Of a stretch of DNA of 64,000 nucleotides, positions 1 through 7,416 are shown one piece after another; the first letter of the stretch is position 1; every line of letters starts with the position of its first letter. The stretch is from Hanstruepera marina (GTDB lineage: Bacteria > Bacteroidota > Bacteroidia > Flavobacteriales > Flavobacteriaceae). Both the position numbers and the translations under genes were made by a program. Location: NCBI RefSeq assembly GCF_019880635.1, contig NZ_JAINVX010000005.1:186001-250000 (forward strand), in the 5' to 3' direction. The notes below the pieces were generated by a model that saw nothing but the letters and a program-made list of their open reading frames with translations, had not been told where the DNA came from and ran no database searches.

Positions 1-2
1 CA

Positions 3-179
3 TGGAGATCTACAACTTTAGAATGGACAGCACCTGTTAAGCATATTCATGGTAATTGGGAAGGTGAAATTCCTCATGTTTACCGTTGGTCTTACGATTA
101 TAGTAAGCCAGGTCATGATGAAGATTTTGTACCTCAAAACGTTCCGTTAAAAGAAGGAGAAGAAGAATTACAACATTAG
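3..179 (+). CDS. ctaD: Cytochrome c oxidase subunit I, C-terminal fragment (5' end outside window)
   Basis: An open frame enters from the left edge and stops at TAG 177-179, leaving 58 visible residues. It includes TLEWTAPVKHIHGNW and ends YDYSKPGHDEDFVPQNVPL followed by an acidic tail. I recognise this as the C-terminus of Bacteroidota heme-copper oxidase subunit I, the membrane catalytic subunit of terminal oxidase. No catalytic histidines are visible because only the tail is present. A terminator follows at 201-236. The subunit III and IV and assembly genes lie about 23 kb downstream, so this is probably one half of a split oxidase gene set. Family recognition is from memory of homologues. 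Confidence 0.82.
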   Translation, partial: WRSTTLEWTAPVKHIHGNWEGEIPHVYRWSYDYSKPGHDEDFVPQNVPLKEGEEELQH

Positions 180-200
180 TGTAATTATACAATAATATTA

Positions 201-236
201 AAAAGCCTTTCTATTTTTAGAGAGGCTTTTTCTTTA
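201..236 (+). terminator. Intrinsic terminator after the oxidase subunit I gene
   Basis: Left arm 201-212 (AAAAGCCTTTCT) pairs with 219-230 (AGAGGCTTTT end), with one G-T wobble and a six-base loop, followed by a T-rich tail. The tail runs directly into the -7 box of the next gene. Confidence 0.8.
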
Positions 237-242
237 TATTTG
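235..242 (+). promoter_or_regulatory. Bacteroidota -7 box for ruvB (TATATTTG)
   Basis: TATATTTG fits the TAnnTTTG -7 consensus. It sits in the tail of the preceding terminator and ends 6 nt before the ATG at 249, so the ruvB transcript would have almost no leader. I do not see a clear -33 TTTG, so the call rests on one element. Confidence 0.5.
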
Positions 243-248
243 TTTTGT

Positions 249-1271
249 ATGAACGAAAATTTAGACCCAACTAACGAGCATTTTTCTCCTGAAGAACTTG
301 ATGTAGAAAAAAAATTGAGACCATTATCATTTGATGATTTTACGGGTCAAGACCAAGTTTTGGAAAACCTTCAAATTTTTGTTCAAGCCGCTAATGGTCG
401 TGAAGAGGCTTTAGACCATACTTTATTTCATGGTCCTCCTGGACTTGGTAAAACTACTTTGGCGCATATTTTAGCAAGTGAATTGCATGTAGGCATCAAA
501 GTAACATCTGGTCCCGTTTTGGATAAACCAGGAGATTTGGCAGGATTACTTACAAATCTTGAAGATCGTGATGTCCTGTTTATTGATGAAATACATAGGT
601 TGAGTCCAATTGTAGAAGAGTATTTGTACTCTGCTATGGAAGACTACAAAATCGATATCATGATTGAGTCTGGACCTAATGCCAGAACCGTTCAAATTAA
701 TTTGAATCCTTTTACATTGGTTGGTGCAACAACACGTTCGGGATTGCTTACAGCTCCTATGCGTGCACGTTTCGGTATTCAAAGTCGGTTACAGTATTAC
801 AACACTGAATTGTTGACTACCATTGTTCAACGAAGTGCTAGTATTCTAAATGTTCCGATTACCATGGAAGCAGCGGTTGAAATTGCAGGGCGTAGTCGAG
901 GTACGCCACGTATAGCTAATGCCTTATTGCGCCGCGTTCGTGACTTTGCCCAAATTAAAGGTGATGGAAAAATTGACATTAAAATTTCTCGTTTTGCTTT
1001 GGAAGCCTTAAATGTGGATGCCCATGGTTTGGATGAAATGGATAACAAAATTTTATCGACCATTATAGACAAATTTAAAGGAGGGCCTGTAGGCATTACA
1101 ACACTAGCTACAGCCGTTAGCGAAAGTGCTGAAACTATTGAAGAAGTTTATGAGCCTTTTTTAATTCAGCAGGGCTTTATTATGAGAACACCAAGAGGGC
1201 GTGAGGTGACCGAACAAGCCTATAAGCATTTAGGGAAAATAAAAGGGCCTACGCAAGGTGGTTTGTTTTAA
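249..1271 (+). CDS. ruvB: Holliday junction branch migration ATPase RuvB
   Basis: RuvB is the hexameric AAA+ motor that, with RuvA, drives branch migration of Holliday junctions in the cytoplasm. The 340-residue product shows Walker [10 protein letters not shown] (62-70), Walker B with LFIDEIHR (110-117), sensor motif GATTR (about 159-163), and a C-terminal winged-helix part ending in [16 protein letters not shown]. The frame is open from a TTG at 240, but I chose ATG 249. The upstream codons fall in the terminator tail and -7 box, and MNENLDP matches the N-terminus I know from flavobacterial RuvB. Its stop TAA shares its last base with the ATG of the P450 gene. The partner ruvA lies 8.5 kb downstream, not adjacent. 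Confidence 0.96.
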   Translation: MNENLDPTNEHFSPEELDVEKKLRPLSFDDFTGQDQVLENLQIFVQAANGREEALDHTLFHGPPGLGKTTLAHILASELHVGIKVTSGPVLDKPGDLAGLLTNLEDRDVLFIDEIHRLSPIVEEYLYSAMEDYKIDIMIESGPNARTVQINLNPFTLVGATTRSGLLTAPMRARFGIQSRLQYYNTELLTTIVQRSASILNVPITMEAAVEIAGRSRGTPRIANALLRRVRDFAQIKGDGKIDIKISRFALEALNVDAHGLDEMDNKILSTIIDKFKGGPVGITTLATAVSESAETIEEVYEPFLIQQGFIMRTPRGREVTEQAYKHLGKIKGPTQGGLF

Positions 1272-2614
1272 TGGCATCTAATAAAAAGATACCTGAAGTT
1301 TCAACTTTCACCTTTTTAAGGCAAGCCCTAAAAATATTGAACAACCCTTTGCCATTTCATCGTAAAAATTTTGAGCGTTACGGCGATATTTTCAAGCTAA
1401 ATGTTGGTTTTGGTAACCATGCCATTTTTTCTAGAGATGCAACGCTAGCCGAATATGTGCTTCAAAAAAACTGGAAAAACTACAAAAAATCTACAATTCA
1501 AACAGAAGACCTTGCCAAGTATTTAGGAAAAGGACTATTGACTTCTGAAGGCGATACATGGCGTAAGCAGCGTAGACTTATTCAGCCTGCTTTTCATAAA
1601 TCGAATTTAGAAACTCTTATAGAAACCGTTAAGGATACCGTAATCCATGAAATTAAATACATTCAACCTAATACAAATGTTAATGTCTTACCTGTTTTTA
1701 GTGATTTAGCATTTAAAGTCGTTGTAAGAGCTCTATTCAGTAATGCTGCAACCGATTCGGAAATTAGAACCTTACAAAGTATTACAGAAGAAAACCAGCT
1801 TATGTTGGTAAAAGAGTTAAGGCAACCTTACTTAAAATGGTATTTTGAATCTTTTGGTATTATTGATAAACATTTAAAGCGTTCAAAAGAATCCAGAGAT
1901 ATCCTAAAGAATATCATTGTTAAAAGGAAACAAGAGCAAACAATTTACAACGATTTGTTGGATGTGCTGCTGGATGCACGATATGATGATGGTTCAGCTA
2001 TGAGTATGGAACAACTAATAGACGAAATTTTGGTGCTATTTGTTGCAGGGCATGAAACAACGGCTAACGCCTTAAGTTTCACTGTGCAGTTGTTGGCTCA
2101 TAATCCCGAATGGCAAAATAAAATACGTAAACAATATCAGACTATTTTAAACGATAACAAAGATGATATAATGGCTGCTATTTTGCAATCGCAGTTTGCA
2201 AAACAAGTAATTGAAGAATCTTTAAGGTTGTATCCGCCTGCGTATTTTATTGATAGGGTTAATATTGAAGAGGATTCATACAATGGGTTTCATTTTAATA
2301 AGGGCAGTAATTTATTGTTTTCCATTTTTGAGATTCATAGGCATGAAGCATTATGGGAGCGCCCCAACGTATTCGCTCCAGAACGGTTTACTCCAGAACA
2401 AGCTAAACAGCATTCATCACACTATTTTCCTTTTGGTGCTGGTCCTCGTAAATGTATAGGAAATAATTTTGCAATGTTTGAAATGATATTGACCATATCT
2501 GAAATAGTATTAAAATTCAACATTCTGCCAGTTAGAAAAACTATTGAAATTAATCCGTTGATTACTTTGAAGCCAAAAAATGCTATTGTAAGATTCGAGA
2601 ATTTAAAAGAATAA
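1271..2614 (+). CDS. Cytochrome P450
   Basis: A 447-residue heme-thiolate monooxygenase. The I-helix oxygen-activation motif AGHETT lies at 259-264, the K-helix ExxR is E316 to R319, and the heme-binding loop FGAGPRKCIGNNFA carries the axial cysteine C395. The N-terminus has no membrane anchor, so it is a soluble-type P450 that needs separate electron donors, none of which is encoded nearby. The sequence type (GDTWRKQRRLIQPAFH, PFGAGPRKCIG) resembles CYP102/CYP4-like bacterial enzymes that often act on fatty acids. The substrate cannot be told from sequence. The start ATG overlaps the ruvB stop by one base, indicating co-transcription. Confidence 0.93.
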   Translation: MASNKKIPEVSTFTFLRQALKILNNPLPFHRKNFERYGDIFKLNVGFGNHAIFSRDATLAEYVLQKNWKNYKKSTIQTEDLAKYLGKGLLTSEGDTWRKQRRLIQPAFHKSNLETLIETVKDTVIHEIKYIQPNTNVNVLPVFSDLAFKVVVRALFSNAATDSEIRTLQSITEENQLMLVKELRQPYLKWYFESFGIIDKHLKRSKESRDILKNIIVKRKQEQTIYNDLLDVLLDARYDDGSAMSMEQLIDEILVLFVAGHETTANALSFTVQLLAHNPEWQNKIRKQYQTILNDNKDDIMAAILQSQFAKQVIEESLRLYPPAYFIDRVNIEEDSYNGFHFNKGSNLLFSIFEIHRHEALWERPNVFAPERFTPEQAKQHSSHYFPFGAGPRKCIGNNFAMFEMILTISEIVLKFNILPVRKTIEINPLITLKPKNAIVRFENLKE

Positions 2615-2779
2615 TTCGTTTTATAAAGGCATTGTTTTTAAAACAAATTAAAGATGTTGTAAAGCAAAAAAAACTGAAATTCAATACTTTACACGGCTTG
2701 TGTTTTAAAATAAAGACGAGTTAGACAGAGAATTTTCTGGATTTTTCATTATATTTAAGTACCACAAACCACTGATTTT
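2615..2779. other. Intergenic gap at the left edge of the accessory cassette
   Basis: 165 bases without an ORF. TATATTTA at 2750-2757 differs from the TAnnTTTG -7 consensus only in the last base and lies 22 nt before the ATG at 2780, so it may be the promoter of the lipoprotein gene. I see no strong terminator for the P450 gene. Confidence 0.35.
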
Positions 2780-4453
2780 ATGAAAACAATAACTAACGAT
2801 TCATGTCCTCTTATTGTTTTTAAAAAAAACAAAAATTTAACAAGAGGATTGGCTCTAATTTTGACATTTACATTTCTGAATTTAATAATAAGTTGTTCTT
2901 ATTATAATGTAAAAGATTTAACCACAAGTCCAGAGACCCTATCAAAACAAATAGAAAATTTCAACTCTGAATCTAGGTATGCTGTAATTCATACAGGTAT
3001 AACTATATGGCATTTAGAAAACATAATTTTAAATGAAGATAACAAAACTATTACCGGTATTGCACAAGAACTAAGTTTAGAACACACACCTTTACAACCA
3101 AGAGAAAAAAAAAGAGTACATAGGTACAAAAGAGATAAGCAAGAACCATTTAACGAGTTGCATTTGTATTTATCTTCAAATGTAGATGCTAAATTTGGAA
3201 GTGAGGTTACCATACCTTTTTCAGATATAACATCGCTATCAATCAATGAAAGAAATAGCGGTAGATCTGTAGCTAATGTAACCTTGGGAGTTGTAGGTAT
3301 CATTGCCGGTATAACTATCATTGTATCGGCCTTAAAAGGTTCTTGTCCCTTTGTTTATATTAATAACGGTGAAGAGTTTATTTTTACTGGGGAATTATAT
3401 CCTGGTATTATAACTGCAAATCAGCAACGAGATGATTATTTAAACTTGCCGAATCTAACTTCAAATAATGGTGATTTTATATTAAGAATCACTAATGAGT
3501 TAAAAGAAATCCAATATACCGATCAGGTTCAACTAATATTAGCGGAACATCCAGAGAATGTTGAAATATTATTGGATAAAAATGGTGTTCCACATTCGTT
3601 TGATTCAATTTTGCCACCTAATCTTACAGATGGAAATATTAAACCTCTATTAAAAAAAGATAATACTTCATATCTGTTCAATTCTGAAACATCAAATCAC
3701 TCGCCATTAAGAGATATTACACTAGAGTTTGATAAGCCTAAGCAGAAATCTCAGGCTAAACTTTATTTAAAAGTAAAAAACTCTATGTGGTTGGATTATG
3801 TTTTTGGTAAGTTTAATGAGCAGTTTGGGAGTTACTACAATAAATTTCAAAAAGATCAGCAATCAATTTCAAAAGAAGAAAGTGAAACATGGATAAAAGA
3901 ACAACACATCCCACTTTCAGTATACATACAAACAAATAAAGGGTGGGAATTGGTAGATTTAATTAATTCAGTTGGACCAATGGCCTATAGAAATATTGTA
4001 GTGCCAATTGATTTAAAAGATATCGAAACTGATAAATTGAAGATTAAACTCGAAACTGGTTTTATGTTTTGGGAAGTGGATTATGTAGGTATAGATTATT
4101 CTAAAAATATACCCTTACAACTTCAATATTTAGAACCAGTTACAGCAATTACTCAAGATGGGGATAATGTAAGAGAGCTTCTTTCTCACGCAGACCGAAA
4201 CTACTTTGTTCAGCCAGAAATTGGAGATCAAGTTGAAGTATTATTTAAATACAATGCACTCACTTCTAAATCTAAAAAATCATTTTTCTTAAAAAATAGA
4301 GGTTACTATAATTATATAAGAGAATATAAAGGACAGCCAGACTTTAATAAACTGAAATTATTTAGGAACCCAGGGGCTTTTACTGAATTTTCTAAATTAG
4401 AGTATGAAGCTTTAATTGATTATAGTAACAGTTCTTATGACAATATTTACTAA
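2780..4453 (+). CDS. Large lipoprotein of an uncharacterised family
   Basis: 557 residues. A basic N-region and hydrophobic stretch end in a lipobox (LIISC, lipidated cysteine C39), so this is an envelope lipoprotein. A second hydrophobic segment lies at about 163-185, followed at once by SCPFVYINNGEEFIFTGEL (from residue 188). After that comes a long soluble part rich in beta-type sequence, including LRITNELKEIQYTDQVQL and, near the end, VRELLSHADRNYFVQPEIGD. From memory this domain order occurs in proteins of unknown function in Bacteroidota and Acidobacteria, where the CPF/CPH-Y-x-x-x-GE motif begins a conserved module; I cannot verify this. It is the first gene of a three-gene run with the radical SAM and hydroxylase genes. 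The function is unknown. Confidence 0.75.
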   Translation: MKTITNDSCPLIVFKKNKNLTRGLALILTFTFLNLIISCSYYNVKDLTTSPETLSKQIENFNSESRYAVIHTGITIWHLENIILNEDNKTITGIAQELSLEHTPLQPREKKRVHRYKRDKQEPFNELHLYLSSNVDAKFGSEVTIPFSDITSLSINERNSGRSVANVTLGVVGIIAGITIIVSALKGSCPFVYINNGEEFIFTGELYPGIITANQQRDDYLNLPNLTSNNGDFILRITNELKEIQYTDQVQLILAEHPENVEILLDKNGVPHSFDSILPPNLTDGNIKPLLKKDNTSYLFNSETSNHSPLRDITLEFDKPKQKSQAKLYLKVKNSMWLDYVFGKFNEQFGSYYNKFQKDQQSISKEESETWIKEQHIPLSVYIQTNKGWELVDLINSVGPMAYRNIVVPIDLKDIETDKLKIKLETGFMFWEVDYVGIDYSKNIPLQLQYLEPVTAITQDGDNVRELLSHADRNYFVQPEIGDQVEVLFKYNALTSKSKKSFFLKNRGYYNYIREYKGQPDFNKLKLFRNPGAFTEFSKLEYEALIDYSNSSYDNIY

Positions 4454-4471
4454 TTGATAAGTTTATAATTT

Positions 4472-5695
4472 ATGCTAGTAGAACTTCAAAAAGAACTTGT
4501 TGAAGATGAAGTAGAAAAAAAGGCTGCTGCATTTGACAATTATAATCAATATATTATTTCAGGATTAAGTTTAAAATTCATTCATTTAAAACTTAAGTTA
4601 AGTCTCTTGAAGATTGCTATTATTTGTTATAACAATCCTCTTGATTGGGTTAAGTCATTATTCTATTTAGTAAAATTGCGTAGACGATTTTTGGGAGATA
4701 ATTTTCTAAAAAAAATGATTTACTCTAATGGTAGATATTATATGGGGCTCTATACACCTGGATGGAACAGTAATGTTTACAAACAATTTATCGCTTCACA
4801 ACTTAATGATTTTAAAACTGTAAAAATTAAAGCAAATAGATTCAATACTGTTTTTTTAGCCATAACGAAAAAATGTGCTTTACAATGTGATCATTGTTAT
4901 GAATGGGATAATCTTAATAAGAAAGATGTTTTAACTTCCAAAAAATTAAGACTTATAATTAAGAAACTACAACTAAAAGGAGTTAGTCAAATTCAACTAT
5001 TGGGAGGAGAACCATTATTAAAAATGGATTTGTTAACAGAATCCATCAAAGGGGCACATAATAAAACGGATTTTTGGGTAACAACATCTGGGTTTAAGCT
5101 TACAAATGACAATGCATATCGCTTAAAAGAAGCTGGTTTAACAGGAGTAATAGTGAGCTTGGATCATTACATGCCAGAAAAGCATAATTTCTTTAGGAAA
5201 TTTGATGATGCCTATTACTGGGTAGAAGAAGGTCTTAAAAATGCTGCAAATAACAATTTAGTTACCGCACTTTCCATTTGTGTTACTAAAGAGTTTATTT
5301 CTGAGGATAATTTAATGAAATATATGAATCTGGCTAAAAAACTAAATGTTGCCTTTGTTCAATTTTTAGAACCAAAAAGTATTGGTCACTATGCAGAGAA
5401 AGATGTTGCATTAAGTCAATCACACATTAAAATATTAGAGGGTTTTTTTCTAAAAATGAACTTTAGCTCTGCTCATAACAAGTACCCAATAATAACTTAT
5501 CATGGTTATTATCAAAGAAGGCAAGGTTGTTTTAGTGCAGGTGTTAAAGGTCTGTATGTTGATACAGATGGAGATATTAACGCTTGCCCATTTTGTCATA
5601 AAAAGACAGGGAATGTTCTAGACGAGACATTTGACAAAAACTTGAATGTGTTAAAAGAAGAAGGCTGTCCTACATATAGTTCAAAGACATGTTAG
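4472..5695 (+). CDS. Radical SAM protein with C-terminal SPASM/twitch-like cysteine cluster
   Basis: 407 residues. The radical SAM [4Fe-4S] motif is CALQCDHC (C135, C139, C142), followed by GGEP at 178-181 for SAM binding. A C-terminal region holds C353, C372, C375, C399 and the very last residue C407, around YVDTDGDINACPFCHKK. This is the layout of an auxiliary iron-sulfur cluster (SPASM or twitch type). About 115 residues precede the radical SAM domain and include a helical LKLKLSLLKIAI segment and a YMGLYTPGWNSNVY motif. Such enzymes often modify peptides, but no precursor peptide ORF is evident here. The gene is 18 nt after the lipoprotein gene and overlaps the hydroxylase gene by 7 nt. 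Substrate unknown. Confidence 0.88.
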   Translation: MLVELQKELVEDEVEKKAAAFDNYNQYIISGLSLKFIHLKLKLSLLKIAIICYNNPLDWVKSLFYLVKLRRRFLGDNFLKKMIYSNGRYYMGLYTPGWNSNVYKQFIASQLNDFKTVKIKANRFNTVFLAITKKCALQCDHCYEWDNLNKKDVLTSKKLRLIIKKLQLKGVSQIQLLGGEPLLKMDLLTESIKGAHNKTDFWVTTSGFKLTNDNAYRLKEAGLTGVIVSLDHYMPEKHNFFRKFDDAYYWVEEGLKNAANNNLVTALSICVTKEFISEDNLMKYMNLAKKLNVAFVQFLEPKSIGHYAEKDVALSQSHIKILEGFFLKMNFSSAHNKYPIITYHGYYQRRQGCFSAGVKGLYVDTDGDINACPFCHKKTGNVLDETFDKNLNVLKEEGCPTYSSKTC

Positions 5696-6423
5696 ATGAT
5701 TTTTCAAAAATTGAGTTATGGCTTTTAGGGACTTTTAGTTTTATAATTAGATATTTTTTAATTGCAGGTGTTTTATTCTATATATTTTATATGTGGAAGA
5801 AAAAAGAAATGTTAAAATTTAAAATTCAGCAATCAACTCCTAAATTCAATCAAATAAAAAAAGAAATTTTGTATTCCATAAGTACGTTTCTTATTTACGG
5901 TGTCGGAATTTTTCTATTTTTATTTTGGATAGATAACGGTTATACTAAACAATATAAAAGCATTGATGAATTTGGGGTTTTGTATTTTGTTTTCAGCATT
6001 TTGATTATGATAGTTACCCACGATGCTTATTTTTATTGGACTCATCGCTTAATGCATTATTCAAAATTATTTCAGTATGCTCATAAAACCCATCACCTAT
6101 TCAATAGTCCTACACCTTGGGCTTCTTTTGCCTTTCATCCATTAGAGGCTATTATTTCTATAGGTATAATACCAATAATTATTTTTGTTATACCTTTTCA
6201 TCATTGGGCTCTTGTAATTTTTGTCACCTTTTTAATGGTTTACAATACATTCATTCATTTGGGCTATTTTACTACTAATCTTAAATTTTTTAGGTTCCAG
6301 AATACATCTAAAGATCATGATTTACACCATAATGGATTAAAAGGAAATTATGGATTGTATTTTACAGTTTGGGATAGATTGATGGGAACTTATAAGCACA
6401 ATATACCAATATCAAAAAATTAA
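5689..6423 (+). CDS. Fatty acid hydroxylase / sterol desaturase superfamily membrane protein
   Basis: 244 residues with about four membrane segments and the full histidine-box set of the membrane di-iron hydroxylase family: HDAYFYWTHR (111-120) with H123, HKTHH (132-136), FHP (H150), H190, and DHDLHH (209-214). Family members hydroxylate or desaturate lipids or carotenoids using two bound irons and O2. The ATG at 5689 lies inside the end of the radical SAM gene (7-nt overlap), implying translational coupling and a shared pathway. The substrate is not deducible; a membrane lipid is an inference. By eye the coding sequence is very A+T-rich even for this window. Confidence 0.87.
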   Translation: MLDDFSKIELWLLGTFSFIIRYFLIAGVLFYIFYMWKKKEMLKFKIQQSTPKFNQIKKEILYSISTFLIYGVGIFLFLFWIDNGYTKQYKSIDEFGVLYFVFSILIMIVTHDAYFYWTHRLMHYSKLFQYAHKTHHLFNSPTPWASFAFHPLEAIISIGIIPIIIFVIPFHHWALVIFVTFLMVYNTFIHLGYFTTNLKFFRFQNTSKDHDLHHNGLKGNYGLYFTVWDRLMGTYKHNIPISKN

Positions 6424-6441
6424 ATAGTTTAACTTTACGCT

Positions 6442-7365
6442 GTGAGTTATAAACAGCAATACAGCAAACTTATTAAAACTGAAGCCAAACGTTTAGGTTT
6501 TATATCATGCGGGATTAGTAAGGCAGAATTTTTGGAGGAAGAAGCACCACGATTGGAAAAATGGTTAAACAATAATAGGCATGGTGAGATGCGATATATG
6601 GAAAACCATTTTGATAAACGTCTTGACCCAACCCAATTGGTTGAAGGATCAAAAAGTGTGGTTTCCTTGTTGCTTAATTACTTCCCTTCAGAAGTTCAGA
6701 ATTCAGAAAGTTACAAACTGTCAAAATACGCTTACGGAACAGATTATCATTTTGTCATCAAGGATAAGTTAAAATCTCTGCTTCATTTTATCCAAGATGA
6801 AATAGGAGAGGTAAACGGCCGTGCTTTTGTCGATTCTGCTCCAGTATTAGATAAAGCATGGGCTGCTAAATCTGGGTTGGGATGGATAGGGAAACACAGT
6901 AATCTTTTAACTCAACAAGTTGGGTCGTTTTATTTTATAGCCGAATTGATTATTGATTTAGAGTTGGGTTATGATACACCTACAACAGACCATTGTGGGA
7001 CATGTACAGCTTGTATTGATGCATGTCCAACAGGTGCCATTATTGAACCTTATGTAGTAGATGGCAGTAAATGTATTTCCTATTTAACCATTGAATTAAA
7101 AGAAAATATCCCTACGGAATTTAAAAGTAAAATGGACGACTGGATGTTTGGTTGCGATGTCTGTCAGGATGTTTGTCCATGGAATCGGTTTTCAAAGCCA
7201 CATAATGAGCCTTTATTTAATCCTCACCCTGAACTTTTAGAAATCTCTAAAAAAGATTGGGAAGAGATTACCGAAGACACTTTTAAAAAGGTATTTAAAA
7301 AGTCAGCGGTAAAGCGTACCAAGTTTTCTGGGTTGAAACGCAATATCAATTTCTTAAAACAATAG
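6442..7365 (+). CDS. queG: Epoxyqueuosine reductase QueG
   Basis: The final enzyme of queuosine synthesis, reducing epoxyqueuosine to queuosine in tRNA wobble position 34 using cobalamin and two [4Fe-4S] clusters. The 307-residue sequence has a ferredoxin-like pair of cysteine motifs, [16 protein letters not shown] and [13 protein letters not shown], plus the conserved [14 protein letters not shown] stretch. The start is GTG 6442, giving [12 protein letters not shown], and no upstream in-frame alternative is better. TAACTTTA (6430-6437), one base off the -7 consensus, ends 4 nt before the GTG. A queuosine-precursor transporter is partly present at the right edge of the window. Confidence 0.94.
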   Translation: MSYKQQYSKLIKTEAKRLGFISCGISKAEFLEEEAPRLEKWLNNNRHGEMRYMENHFDKRLDPTQLVEGSKSVVSLLLNYFPSEVQNSESYKLSKYAYGTDYHFVIKDKLKSLLHFIQDEIGEVNGRAFVDSAPVLDKAWAAKSGLGWIGKHSNLLTQQVGSFYFIAELIIDLELGYDTPTTDHCGTCTACIDACPTGAIIEPYVVDGSKCISYLTIELKENIPTEFKSKMDDWMFGCDVCQDVCPWNRFSKPHNEPLFNPHPELLEISKKDWEEITEDTFKKVFKKSAVKRTKFSGLKRNINFLKQ

Positions 7366-7386
7366 TTATTTAAGCATTAGGTTTAG

Positions 7387-7394
7387 TACATTTG
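7387..7394 (+). promoter_or_regulatory. -7 box for maeB (TACATTTG)
   Basis: TACATTTG matches TAnnTTTG and lies 22 nt before the ATG at 7417. A -33 element is not clear. Confidence 0.6.
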
Positions 7395-7416
7395 TAAGTC
7401 ATATAAAAAACTATTT

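Noticed and set aside
240-248. Longer RuvB start (TTG 240, residues MFC before MNENLDP)
   Set aside because: These bases belong to the terminator tail and the -7 box; ATG 249 gives the family-typical N-terminus.
1271-7365. P450, radical SAM, hydroxylase and queG considered as one biosynthetic cluster
   Set aside because: queG is a tRNA-modification housekeeping gene and the P450 is coupled to ruvB; only the three middle genes are tightly linked to each other.
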